From CAYNTS01 sp964400495 (GTDB lineage: Bacteria > Fidelibacterota > Marinisomatia > SCGC-AAA003-L08 > D37C17), in contig CAYNTS010000007.1 in assembly GCA_964400495.1 (NCBI GenBank), positions 1-52,653 of the forward strand: 52,653 nucleotides of DNA, read 5' to 3'. Below, piece after piece: positions 9,503-18,822 of the stretch (position 1 is the stretch's first letter; each line of letters opens with the position of its first letter). The notes below the pieces were generated by a model. That model saw only the letters and a list, made by a program, of their open reading frames with translations, did no database searches and was not told where the DNA came from. The position numbers and the translations under genes are program-made.

Positions 9503-10640
9503 ATTCGTCTAAAAATAAATCAGATGTTATCTCATCTGTAAGTAAAACACCCTTGTTAGTTAATTTTAATAAATTATTTTCAACAACTAAATATTCTTTC
9601 CACTTTGCTAAGAAGGGTTCAAGATATGTGTGAATATTAGTACCAAGAAACTGTGATAAATTTCTAGTATCAACTCCAGAAGATAATCGTAATCCGTTCA
9701 ATATATACTCATTAAAATGAATATGGTCTGTTATCTTTTCACATCCCAAAATTGGAAGATTATCATCCATTAGCTTATGCATGTAATCAACAATTGAACG
9801 TGAATTCCACCATCTATTCTGTTCATCATAACTATGTGCAGATGGCCCAAATGAAATATAGGGGTCCATTTTCCAATAGTGGTTATTATGCTTACACTCA
9901 AAATTAGGTTGTGCAAAGTTTGATATTTCATACGAGAGAAACCCTGCATTACCCAATATATCTCGAGTTTTTGTAAACATTGCAATATCTAAAGTTTCTG
10001 AAGGGAGTTTGACTTTATTATTTTTTACAAGATGAAACAACAACGTTTCTTTTTCAACGGTTAATGAATATGCTGAAATATGTTGTAGTTGTAATTCAAT
10101 AATTTTGTTTAGGTGTTTCTCATACATTTCAATAGTCTGACCTGGAATATCAAAAATCATATCAACGCTAATATTATCAAATCCAGCTTTTTTTCCATTT
10201 TCAAATGTGTCAATACAATCATTTGAAGAATGATGTCGTCCCAAAAATGTAAGTAAATGTTGGTCTAAACTTTGAAATCCAATAGATAGTCTATTTATCC
10301 CTAATTTCCTAAATTCAATCAGTTTTTCTAGTGAAACCTCACCTGGATTTGCTTCAATAGTTATTTCATCTAAACTAGAAAATGAAATGTATTTTTCCAA
10401 TGCTACAAAAATGGATTCAAAATGAGATGGTTCTAAAAGAGAAGGGGTACCTCCTCCAAAAAATAATGTATCAAACTTCCAATTATTTTGCAACCTATCA
10501 TGTGATAATTCGATTTCCTTTGTTAGGCAATCAATAAATTGAGGGATTCTATTACTTTGTCCGGGAACTGAGTAAAAATCACAATACATACATTTTGATT
10601 TGCAAAATGGTATGTGAATATAAATTCCAGCAGATTTCAA
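9501..10640 (-). CDS. hemW: HemW-like radical SAM heme chaperone
   Basis: A 379-residue radical SAM protein of the HemN/HemW family. The iron-sulfur motif PFCKSKCMYCDF (Cys13, Cys17, Cys20) has Phe where true coproporphyrinogen dehydrogenases (HemN) have a fourth Cys, so HemW, a heme-insertion chaperone, is more likely than a heme-biosynthetic oxidase. FFGGGTPS and a SIGFQS motif (SAM-binding) follow, and the C-terminal HemN domain is complete. The start is TTG at 10640, one base after the stop of cstA, with no obvious Shine-Dalgarno, which suggests coupling to cstA. Heme delivery fits the cytochrome-rich gene content of the window. Confidence 0.88.
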   Translation of the reverse strand: MKSAGIYIHIPFCKSKCMYCDFYSVPGQSNRIPQFIDCLTKEIELSHDRLQNNWKFDTLFFGGGTPSLLEPSHFESIFVALEKYISFSSLDEITIEANPGEVSLEKLIEFRKLGINRLSIGFQSLDQHLLTFLGRHHSSNDCIDTFENGKKAGFDNISVDMIFDIPGQTIEMYEKHLNKIIELQLQHISAYSLTVEKETLLFHLVKNNKVKLPSETLDIAMFTKTRDILGNAGFLSYEISNFAQPNFECKHNNHYWKMDPYISFGPSAHSYDEQNRWWNSRSIVDYMHKLMDDNLPILGCEKITDHIHFNEYILNGLRLSSGVDTRNLSQFLGTNIHTYLEPFLAKWKEYLVVENNLLKLTNKGVLLTDEITSDLFLDE

Positions 10641-10641
10641 T

Positions 10642-12360
10642 TTATATCAATCTATTTTTGATGGATATAATACCTTCAATAATCATCCAAATAATGAGAG
10701 AAGTCATAACTAATGTAATAGTTAAAAGTAAATAATTCCCTTGAATAAAAAATGTTTGTATTTTTACAATGAGTGAAATAAATGTTATTCCCATTATAAA
10801 AAACATGGGGATAATGAGGGGTAAAATTGGTTTTTTCTTTTGCCAAAAATATAGAGTTAAAATCATTAATGTCAGTGCTGCTAACATTTGGTTACTTGCA
10901 CCAAATATTGGCCATAAAACCCACGCAGTTTGTTTCATTGCCCCTGTACTTGGGTCAGGAACAGACCAAAGGGTTAAAACAATTGCAGGAACTACTGCTA
11001 TAACCGTTGCAATATATCTATTTGTTAGAGATTTAACTTTTATTGCACAACCAATTTCAGAAATTATAAATCGTTGGATTCGTGTGGCTGTATCAAGTGT
11101 TGTTGCTGCAAATGAAATCACCAAAACTGCCATGAGTGTTTTTGCCAAAGATGCTGATAATCCTAGTTGTTCCAATAATGCACCACCACCAAGTACAAAT
11201 GCAGTTGCTTTATTTGTAGTAGCATGTGCCCAAGTGTCATAATACTCTCCCCAATTTAAATCTGCAACAGGTCCAACAGATGGTAAATTACAACTAGTTA
11301 CTAAAGCAATCCCTGCAACTGCAGCAATGGTAGAAGCAACTGCAAGAGTGCCTTCACCAAGCATTGCACCATACCCAATCATTCGAGCATCCGATAGTTT
11401 ATTAACTTGTTTTGAGGTAGTCCCAGATGAAACTAATCCATGAAAACCACTTATTGCACCACATGCAATTGTTACAAATAGCAAGGGGAAAATTGGAGGA
11501 GAACTTGCATCTACTGCTGTCCTGATTGCTGGGGCATCTACAACAGGTTGTGCAATAAAAATTCCTAAGAAAATAAGTCCTAATCCAACAATTAATTGAT
11601 GACTATTTATGAAATCACGAGGTTGTAAGAGTAACCACACAGGTAAAAGACTAGCGATAGAAGAATATGCAAACAAAAATATAATCCATGTAGTTTGAAC
11701 ATTTTCAGGTGCTACACCAAAACTAGTTAGAGTTATTGGGGTTTTTGTACCTAACCAAACGAATAAATATAATCCTCCAAGAGCAATTAATGATGGGATG
11801 AGAGCATCAATTCCTTTTTTATAAATGAGGTACCCAATTATGATTGCAAAAAGTATTTCAATATTAATAGGAAGTACAGCAGTTGGAACAGCTTTAAAAA
11901 GTCCTGCAATTGCCATAGCAAAAACAGCCAATACTAACCACACCATTAACATTACAAAAATTAGAAACATCAATCTTGTTCGTGGGTTAATAACCGTTGA
12001 AGTAATATCTGCGATGGAGCGTCCTTTTTCTTTTAAACTTATAACCAATGCTCCAAAATCGTGTACGGCACCCATAAATATTGTACCAAAAATTATCCAA
12101 ACAATGGCTGGTAACCATCCCCAATATGCAGCAATGCACGGACCAATAATCGGTGCAGCACCAGCAATAGATGTAAAATGATGTCCGAATAGAATATGCC
12201 TTTTTGTGGGAACATAATCTACTCCATCTTCAAATTCATGTGCAGGTGGTATGATTTCATCTTGTAAGCCAAAAATTTTATCAGATAAGTATCTACTGTA
12301 AAACTTAAATGCTAATGCAAATGTAGTTAACGCGAAAATTGCAATTAATGCTGAGTTCAT
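10642..12360 (-). CDS. cstA: CstA-family carbon starvation / peptide transporter
   Basis: A 572-residue polytopic membrane protein with more than a dozen hydrophobic segments. The CstA signature lies near the N-terminus, with GHHFTSIAGAAPIIGPCIAA (about residues 59-78) followed by a helix carrying HDFGALV. Family members import peptides or, in some bacteria, pyruvate. The protein is shorter than E. coli CstA (about 700 residues), like the compact forms found in many other phyla. AAGGAAG precedes the ATG. It is divergent from transketolase across 195 bases and leads a two-gene transcript with hemW. Confidence 0.9.
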   Translation of the reverse strand: MNSALIAIFALTTFALAFKFYSRYLSDKIFGLQDEIIPPAHEFEDGVDYVPTKRHILFGHHFTSIAGAAPIIGPCIAAYWGWLPAIVWIIFGTIFMGAVHDFGALVISLKEKGRSIADITSTVINPRTRLMFLIFVMLMVWLVLAVFAMAIAGLFKAVPTAVLPINIEILFAIIIGYLIYKKGIDALIPSLIALGGLYLFVWLGTKTPITLTSFGVAPENVQTTWIIFLFAYSSIASLLPVWLLLQPRDFINSHQLIVGLGLIFLGIFIAQPVVDAPAIRTAVDASSPPIFPLLFVTIACGAISGFHGLVSSGTTSKQVNKLSDARMIGYGAMLGEGTLAVASTIAAVAGIALVTSCNLPSVGPVADLNWGEYYDTWAHATTNKATAFVLGGGALLEQLGLSASLAKTLMAVLVISFAATTLDTATRIQRFIISEIGCAIKVKSLTNRYIATVIAVVPAIVLTLWSVPDPSTGAMKQTAWVLWPIFGASNQMLAALTLMILTLYFWQKKKPILPLIIPMFFIMGITFISLIVKIQTFFIQGNYLLLTITLVMTSLIIWMIIEGIISIKNRLI

Positions 12361-12555
12361 TCTCTTCCTTAAAAATTATCACAAAAATTAATAGTAGATA
12401 AAGATGTTGACCAAGTAATTTAAAAAATCAAATTATCATTGTTTTCAAATCTTTTTCGTTCCAAACTTAATTAAATTCTTCATATCTTTGACCTGCGTTT
12501 TAGGATGAAACGCTTCACTTTCAACAAATAATTTTCAATTACCTTAAGGATACCA
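12361..12555. promoter_or_regulatory. Divergent promoter region cstA / tkt
   Basis: 195 non-coding, very AT-rich bases between two divergent genes. They must hold both promoters. The only elements I can point to with confidence are the two Shine-Dalgarno sequences: complement of 12364-12370 for cstA, and AAGGA at 12546-12550 for transketolase. I do not assign -35/-10 boxes. Confidence 0.4.
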
Positions 12556-14526
12556 ATGTCACAATTTGATATTGAAACCAAAACTATTAATACCCTCAAG
12601 GGACTAATAATGGATATGGTTCGCAACGCAAATTCAGGCCACACAGGTGGTGCATTTTCTTCACTTGATTTCACGTATGTTTTATACAATGATTTTCTAA
12701 AATATAATCCAGATGATCCTAATTGGTTTAACAGAGATAGATTTATTCTTTCTGCAGGTCATGAGTCTGCATTATTGTATTCAATTTTAACACTTATTGG
12801 ATGGATTTCTATTGACGATTGTAAACAATTCCGACAATTGGGTTCTAAAACTCCGGGACATCCAGAGATAGGTGTTACTCCCGGTATAGAGGCAACTAGT
12901 GGTCCTTTAGGTCAAGGTGTTGGTCACGCAGTTGGGATGGCAGTAGCAGAAGCAATTTTAGCCAAACAGTTTGGAGAAGATGCAGTTAATCACTATACCT
13001 ATGTTTTGCATGGTGATGGCGATATTCAAGAACCAGTTGCGCAAGGTACAATTGCATTAGCTGGTCATTGGAAATTAGGCAAATTAATTGCATACTATGA
13101 TGCTAACGAAAAGCAAATTTCTGGTCATGTTAATCGATCCGATTCAACAGATTATGCAAAAATGTATGCATCTCACGGTTGGCACGTACTTGAAGTTGAT
13201 GGACATAATAGAGATGAAATTCGTTCTGTAATCCGCCAAGCACAAATGGAGATAGAAAAACCTACAGTTATAATTGGTCACACAATAATGGCAAAAGGAT
13301 GTGCAAATATGGAGGGTGATCATAATACCCATGGTGCACCACTTTCACCCGATGAAATTGCACAAACAAAAACAAAACTTGGTTTAAACCCAGATGACCA
13401 TTTTGCATTGTCCAATGATGTTGTTGAGCATTTTCAGCAATCATTTAAATATGCAAAACAAGAAGCTTCAACTTGGGATAGTTTGATTCAGCAAAAGTGT
13501 GAAAATATTGAGTTTAAATCCAAGTGGAATAATATGCTTCAAGGTGATTTCCCTGAAATTGAATGGCCAAACTATGAACCAAACCAAAGCATAGCAACTC
13601 GGAAAGTTTGGGGTGGTGTTATTGAAGCAATTGCAGATAAAACTGAGCAATTGGTTGGGGGGTCTGCTGATTTAGAACCATCAAATGTAACTGCGGGATT
13701 TGCCAAAATGGTAAGCGATTTTAATAGCGAGAACCATGTTGGACGAAATTTTGCGTACGGTGTTCGAGAGTTTCCAATGGGGGCAATCAATAACGGAATT
13801 GGATTACATGGTGGTCTGAAAGTATTTGGTGCAACATTCTTTGTGTTTTCGGACTATGAACGTCCAGCACTTCGGATGAGAGCGTTACAAAATCTACCAG
13901 TAATTTCAGAATATACTCATGATTCGTTTTATGTGGGTGAAGATGGACCAACGCATCAACCAATTGAACATATTATGGCTTGTAGAGCAATACCCAATTT
14001 ACTTGTGTTACGTCCTGGAGATGCGAACGAAGCAGTAGTTGCTTCCCAAATTGCGTTTGAACAAAAAAATAGACCATCGGTAATATTGTTAACACGGCAA
14101 GGATTACCTGTTTTAGACAGAAATGTTTATCCATCTGCTGATGAGTTTAGAAAAGGTGGATATATTGTTTCTGATTGTGAAGGTGACCCAGATATTACTA
14201 TAATTACTACGGGTTCAGAAGTATGGGTTGCACTTGAAGCGAAGAACTTAATTTATGATAAAAATATTAGAGTAGTTAATTTGGGTTGTTGGAAATTGTT
14301 CGAAGAACAATCAGCTGAATATAAAGAATCAGTTTTAGGAAGAAAATCTGGTTTTAGAGTATCAATCGAAGCAGGAATTACCATGGGATGGGAACGATAT
14401 ACCGGCATAAATGGACTTAATATAGGTATTGATACATTTGGCGAATCTGCACCCGGGAATGTACTGGCTGACCATTTTGGTTTAACTCCAGAAAAAGTTG
14501 CACAAAAAATTTCATCTGTTTTTTAA
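12556..14526 (+). CDS. tkt: Transketolase
   Basis: A full-length 656-residue thiamine diphosphate enzyme of the non-oxidative pentose phosphate pathway, moving two-carbon ketol units between sugar phosphates. Visible motifs: the N-terminal NSGHTGG; the ThDP-binding GDGD; a GPLGQGVGHAVGMA stretch; the catalytic-Glu region GVREFPMGAI; HDSFYVGEDGPTHQP in the pyrimidine-binding domain; and a normal C-terminal domain. The ThDP loop reads GDGDIQEPV where typical enzymes have GDG-x-x-x-EG, a family variant. ATG has AAGGA five bases upstream. It is transcribed alone or with the barrel protein downstream. Confidence 0.93.
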   Translation: MSQFDIETKTINTLKGLIMDMVRNANSGHTGGAFSSLDFTYVLYNDFLKYNPDDPNWFNRDRFILSAGHESALLYSILTLIGWISIDDCKQFRQLGSKTPGHPEIGVTPGIEATSGPLGQGVGHAVGMAVAEAILAKQFGEDAVNHYTYVLHGDGDIQEPVAQGTIALAGHWKLGKLIAYYDANEKQISGHVNRSDSTDYAKMYASHGWHVLEVDGHNRDEIRSVIRQAQMEIEKPTVIIGHTIMAKGCANMEGDHNTHGAPLSPDEIAQTKTKLGLNPDDHFALSNDVVEHFQQSFKYAKQEASTWDSLIQQKCENIEFKSKWNNMLQGDFPEIEWPNYEPNQSIATRKVWGGVIEAIADKTEQLVGGSADLEPSNVTAGFAKMVSDFNSENHVGRNFAYGVREFPMGAINNGIGLHGGLKVFGATFFVFSDYERPALRMRALQNLPVISEYTHDSFYVGEDGPTHQPIEHIMACRAIPNLLVLRPGDANEAVVASQIAFEQKNRPSVILLTRQGLPVLDRNVYPSADEFRKGGYIVSDCEGDPDITIITTGSEVWVALEAKNLIYDKNIRVVNLGCWKLFEEQSAEYKESVLGRKSGFRVSIEAGITMGWERYTGINGLNIGIDTFGESAPGNVLADHFGLTPEKVAQKISSVF

Positions 14527-14547
14527 TGGGTTTTACTATAAAACTCA
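14527..14547 (+). terminator. Weak hairpin directly after tkt
   Basis: TGGGTTTTA pairs with TAAAACTCA (9 bp, one G-T wobble) around a CTA loop, starting at the base after the tkt stop codon. No T-run follows, so it is either an inefficient terminator or a 3'-end stabilising structure. Confidence 0.4.
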
Positions 14548-14610
14548 TTGGAAGCAGATTAAGAATACCAATAAATTAACCCTTTGTTTCTCGATATATA
14601 AGGAGTGGTA

Positions 14611-16197
14611 ATGAAAACCCTAATTCATAGTTTACTTGTTATTAGTTTAATGTCTGTTGCGTTTTTGCAAGACGAATCTGACCCTGTTATTACTGGAACA
14701 ATAGGCTCTGTAACGATAGATGGAACCATTTATAATCAATTTGCATTGCGTCCAGAACTTTCATTTGGGAAAGTAGGGGTAGGACTCGATATATATTTGT
14801 ATATTGATGAGGAAGGTGGACTTTATGAAGGAAATTGGGATTTTTCTGATGGAAAATCTGCATATCAAACTATCATCGATAAAATATATTACATTCGCTG
14901 GGGTCGACCACATGACCCATTTTACTTTAGAACTGGTGCACTACCATCAGCAACATTAGGTCATGGCATATTGGTAAATCGATATTCAAATGTAATGGAA
15001 TATCCCCAAGTCCGCCGAGTTGGATTGGATTTAAAAGCTGAGATTAGCGATTTTAAATTAGAATATATTCAATCAGATTTTAAAAGAGTTCCAGGTGTTG
15101 TTGGTGTTAGAGGTTCTGTAGAATACTTTCCTAAAACAAGTATTGGAATTTCTTATGTGCAAGACGTAAACCAAATGGCTGGCTTAGTTGATTCCGATGA
15201 TGATAACTATCCTGATTATTTTGACCATTATCCGAATGATGGTGATAAAAATAATGAAGCAATTGAAATATATAATGAAAACCAAGTTTGGTGGGATGAT
15301 ACATATAATCTATATCTTGGAAGTTTAATAGCAGATGATGATACATTATCAATAGATGAATATCTGCAAGAAGCTGGCTTAAATTACAACACTTATTTTG
15401 AAGATGACAGTTCAGATTCTGATCCAGTATCAGGTGTTTCGCTAGATGTAACTTACAAATTAAATGATAAAATTTCTTTATACTCCCAATTCGCACAACT
15501 TATTGGAGAAACTGAATCAATTGCAATGGAAGGATTTGATAATAGCTTGGGGTATGGGTTTGTACCTCTTGGTTTTTCAGCTACACTCGGGAGATTGAAA
15601 TTTCAGGCAGAGTACAGGCAGTCATCACGTAATTTTGTATTTAATTATTGGGACCAAGCTTACGATTTAGAACGTGCCATAATTTCAAGTGACACAGTCC
15701 AAACGAAAGAAAGTCAACTATATATATATGGAGCAATGAAAGGATTTTATGCTCAATTTACAGCTGATATCTACAATGTAATTGATATTAGTATTGGATA
15801 TCAGGATATGACAGGTAAAAAATTAGATGAATTTTTATTTCCATCTACCTGTGATGATATTGAAGGTATATTAGAAGCAGATTGTAATGATACATCTGAG
15901 TGGATTGATGAATACTATAATTATGATTATACAAATGAAGCAAATAAATCTTTTATTGCAACTGCATCCCTAAATACTTCTATTATTCCTAGACTTCGCA
16001 AAGCTGAAGCATTTTATCAACAATCAAACGTAGAGAATCCATTTGATTTTGATCCGACACCAAGTACAATCCATGGATATGATATTGGATTTGAAATATC
16101 AAGCGGTGTATTATTTGTGTACAAAGGGCGAACATCGTATGATGCAGATGGTAATTCCATGTTTACTTCACAATTTGAAACTCAAATATTGTTTTAG
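14611..16197 (+). CDS. Putative outer-membrane beta-barrel protein
   Basis: A 528-residue exported protein of unknown function. A GTG six bases further upstream could be read as start, but AGGAG at 14601-14605 sits correctly for ATG 14611, giving a clean signal peptide (MKTLIHSLLVISLMSVAFLQ). The body has alternating strands with many aromatic residues. An acidic insert at about residues 192-215 resembles a thrombospondin type-3 calcium-binding repeat (DSDDDNYPDYFDHYPNDGD). The last residue is Phe, as in many outer-membrane barrels. No specific porin or transporter family is recognised. Confidence 0.65.
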   Translation: MKTLIHSLLVISLMSVAFLQDESDPVITGTIGSVTIDGTIYNQFALRPELSFGKVGVGLDIYLYIDEEGGLYEGNWDFSDGKSAYQTIIDKIYYIRWGRPHDPFYFRTGALPSATLGHGILVNRYSNVMEYPQVRRVGLDLKAEISDFKLEYIQSDFKRVPGVVGVRGSVEYFPKTSIGISYVQDVNQMAGLVDSDDDNYPDYFDHYPNDGDKNNEAIEIYNENQVWWDDTYNLYLGSLIADDDTLSIDEYLQEAGLNYNTYFEDDSSDSDPVSGVSLDVTYKLNDKISLYSQFAQLIGETESIAMEGFDNSLGYGFVPLGFSATLGRLKFQAEYRQSSRNFVFNYWDQAYDLERAIISSDTVQTKESQLYIYGAMKGFYAQFTADIYNVIDISIGYQDMTGKKLDEFLFPSTCDDIEGILEADCNDTSEWIDEYYNYDYTNEANKSFIATASLNTSIIPRLRKAEAFYQQSNVENPFDFDPTPSTIHGYDIGFEISSGVLFVYKGRTSYDADGNSMFTSQFETQILF

Positions 16198-16230
16198 ATG
16201 AACGAAAAAAGTAGAAAGTTGTAAAGTTTA

Positions 16231-18822
16231 ATGATGAAAAATACTTCCAAAGAAATTCGTCAGCAATTTATTGATTTTTTCATTGAAAAGGAACATCAAT
16301 TTGTACGCAGTTCATCGGTAGCACCTAATGATGACCCAACATTGCTGTTTACAAATGCTGGGATGAATCAATTCAAACCAATATTTTTGAATCAAGAGAA
16401 CCCCAAAAATCTAAGAGTAGCAAATTCTCAAAAATGTATTCGTGTTAGTGGAAAACATAATGATTTAGAAGAGGTTGGAGTAGATGATTACCATCATACA
16501 TTTTTTGAAATGTTGGGTAATTGGTCTTTTGGTGATTATTATAAAAAAGAAGCCATTGCTTGGGCATGGGAATTACTTACCGAAGTGTGGAAAATTGACA
16601 AGAACCGTCTTTGGGTAACCATTTTTCAAGATGATGATGAATCAGGCGAAATTTGGAAACAAGTAACAGATATTATTCCAGATAGAGTTTTAAAATTTGG
16701 ACATAAAGATAATTTTTGGGAAATGGGTGACACTGGTCCATGTGGTCCTTGTACTGAAATTCACTACTACACAGGTGATAATATTGAAGATCAAGTTGCT
16801 AGTGGTGTAAATATTGAAGCTGAATATCGTGAGATTTGGAATTTAGTGTTTATTCAATATAATCGTGATAAAGATGGTAAACTACATGATCTACCTGCAA
16901 AACACGTAGATACAGGTGCTGGTTTTGAACGATTAGTTGCTGTTTTAAATGGAAAATCATCTAATTATGAAACCGATTTGTTTATTCCAATTACCAATAA
17001 AATTGAAGAGCTGACAAAACAGACAATTTCATTTGAAAATGGGGTGCCTCATAGAGTTATAGCAGACCATTTACGTATGCTTTCTTTTTCAATTGCAGAT
17101 GGTGCAATGCCGGGGAATGATAGACAAGGGTATGTACTTAGGCGAGTATTGCGTCGTGCGTGTCGTTTCGGTCGTGTATTGGGTATGCATGAGCCGTTTA
17201 TATTTAACTTAGTTCAAACTTTAATTAATGTAATGGGTGATGCTTATCCAGAGTTAATAGAAAAACAAAAGCATATTGAAAAAGTAATAAAAGCTGAGGA
17301 AATATCATTTGGTGAAACTTTGGATAGAGGATTGGAAATCTTTGAAAAAACAATTTCTCAATTAGATGGTGATGTAATTTCTGGTAAAGATGCATTCAAG
17401 TTGTATGATACGTATGGATTCCCACTTGATTTAACCGAATTACTAGCTCGTGAAAACAACCTATCAGTAGATATTGATGAATTTAATTCCTGCATGCAGG
17501 TACAAAAAGATAGAGCTCGGTCAGCTGGAAAATTTAATTATGAAGATGTAGCCCAAGATTGGACAATTGTTAAAGACGAAAAAGATTCTCAATTTGTGGG
17601 ATTTGAAAATAATGTTTTTGAATCTCAATTAGTGAAATATCGAGAAACAAAAGTCGGAGTTGAAGTTGTTTTAGATAAAACTCCTTTTTATGCTGAATCT
17701 GGTGGTCAAATTGGTGATAGTGGAGTATTGAAGTCTGATAATTTTGAAATAATAATTACTGACACAGTAAAGTCAAATGATTCATTTTGTCATCGTGGGA
17801 AAGTAGTAAAAGGTGATATTTCAAAAGTGTCTCAATTGTCAGCAGAAATTGATACTGAAAAACGACAAGCAATTCGACTCAATCATACAGCTACTCATTT
17901 ATTACATAAAGCGTTAAAATTGGTATTAGGTGATCATGTCCATCAAGCAGGGTCTTTAGTAACAGATGAAAAATTAAGATTCGATTTAACCCATTTTGAA
18001 AAAATCACTCAAGAACAATTGATTGAAATTGAGCAAATTGTTAATAAAAATATACGTAAAAATATTAAGTTAAATACAACTGTTGAAGATTATGAAGATG
18101 CACGTAACAATGGTGCTGAAGCACTATTTGGTGAGAAGTACGAAGATAAAGTTAGAGTTGTAGATATCCCATCTTTTTCTAGAGAGTTATGTGGTGGGAC
18201 ACACGCCAGCAGAACTGGAGATATTGGGCTGTTTACCATTATCTCTGAAGCTTCGTTAGCATCTGGTGTTCGCCGAATTGAAGCAGTAACTGGTTTATCA
18301 GCCGAGAAGCAAAAAGTTAATCATTCAAGTTTACTAATATCATTGCAAAATCAGGTTAAATGTTCCACTCAAGATTTATTGCAAAGAATTGTTGAGTTGC
18401 AAAATGAGAATAAGAAATTATCAAAAGAAGTAAAAGAATTGAAAAGAGATGGGCAGGGTTCAGTACTACAAACACTCATTTCTTCATCAGAAAAAGTAAA
18501 TAATATCCAATTAATTGTTAAACAAATTGATGAAGTAGATGATTTGAAAGCGTTTGGTGATGAGTTTAGAAATTCGATTTCTAAATTGGGAATTATTTTA
18601 ATAGGCACAATACTCAATAATAAACCTATGGTAATGTGTGCAGTAACTGATGATTTAACATCAAAAGTAAAAGCAGGTAATATTGTTCGTAAAGTAGGAG
18701 TCCATATGGGTGGTGGAGGTGGGGGAAAACCTCATCTCGCAACTGCTGGTGGAAAAGATGTTTCAAAACTTGATGAAGCATTAATAAAAGGGTCACAATT
18801 AATTAAATCAATGATAGAATAA
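16231..18822 (+). CDS. alaS: Alanyl-tRNA synthetase
   Basis: An 863-residue class II aminoacyl-tRNA synthetase charging tRNA-Ala. The N-terminal catalytic domain opens with the family pattern FTNAGMNQFKPIF. The editing domain carries zinc-binding HTATH (about residue 552) and CGGTHASRTGDIG (about residue 655). The C-terminal DHHA1 domain has the glycine-rich HMGGGGGGKPHLATAGG end. Length is normal. There are two possible ATGs in tandem (16231, 16234) and no clear Shine-Dalgarno. The stop overlaps the start of gcvPB as TAATG. Confidence 0.96.
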   Translation: MMKNTSKEIRQQFIDFFIEKEHQFVRSSSVAPNDDPTLLFTNAGMNQFKPIFLNQENPKNLRVANSQKCIRVSGKHNDLEEVGVDDYHHTFFEMLGNWSFGDYYKKEAIAWAWELLTEVWKIDKNRLWVTIFQDDDESGEIWKQVTDIIPDRVLKFGHKDNFWEMGDTGPCGPCTEIHYYTGDNIEDQVASGVNIEAEYREIWNLVFIQYNRDKDGKLHDLPAKHVDTGAGFERLVAVLNGKSSNYETDLFIPITNKIEELTKQTISFENGVPHRVIADHLRMLSFSIADGAMPGNDRQGYVLRRVLRRACRFGRVLGMHEPFIFNLVQTLINVMGDAYPELIEKQKHIEKVIKAEEISFGETLDRGLEIFEKTISQLDGDVISGKDAFKLYDTYGFPLDLTELLARENNLSVDIDEFNSCMQVQKDRARSAGKFNYEDVAQDWTIVKDEKDSQFVGFENNVFESQLVKYRETKVGVEVVLDKTPFYAESGGQIGDSGVLKSDNFEIIITDTVKSNDSFCHRGKVVKGDISKVSQLSAEIDTEKRQAIRLNHTATHLLHKALKLVLGDHVHQAGSLVTDEKLRFDLTHFEKITQEQLIEIEQIVNKNIRKNIKLNTTVEDYEDARNNGAEALFGEKYEDKVRVVDIPSFSRELCGGTHASRTGDIGLFTIISEASLASGVRRIEAVTGLSAEKQKVNHSSLLISLQNQVKCSTQDLLQRIVELQNENKKLSKEVKELKRDGQGSVLQTLISSSEKVNNIQLIVKQIDEVDDLKAFGDEFRNSISKLGIILIGTILNNKPMVMCAVTDDLTSKVKAGNIVRKVGVHMGGGGGGKPHLATAGGKDVSKLDEALIKGSQLIKSMIE

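Noticed and set aside
10438..10640. hemW as a heme-biosynthetic coproporphyrinogen dehydrogenase (HemN)
   Set aside because: The fourth Cys of the HemN motif is replaced by Phe (YCDF), the established distinction of HemW.
10769..12181. Plus-strand ORFs opposite cstA
   Set aside because: They are shadows of the transporter coding sequence on the minus strand and show no motif, Shine-Dalgarno or signal sequence of their own.
14605..14610. GTG at 14605 as start of the barrel protein
   Set aside because: It overlaps the AGGAG Shine-Dalgarno that is correctly spaced for ATG 14611.
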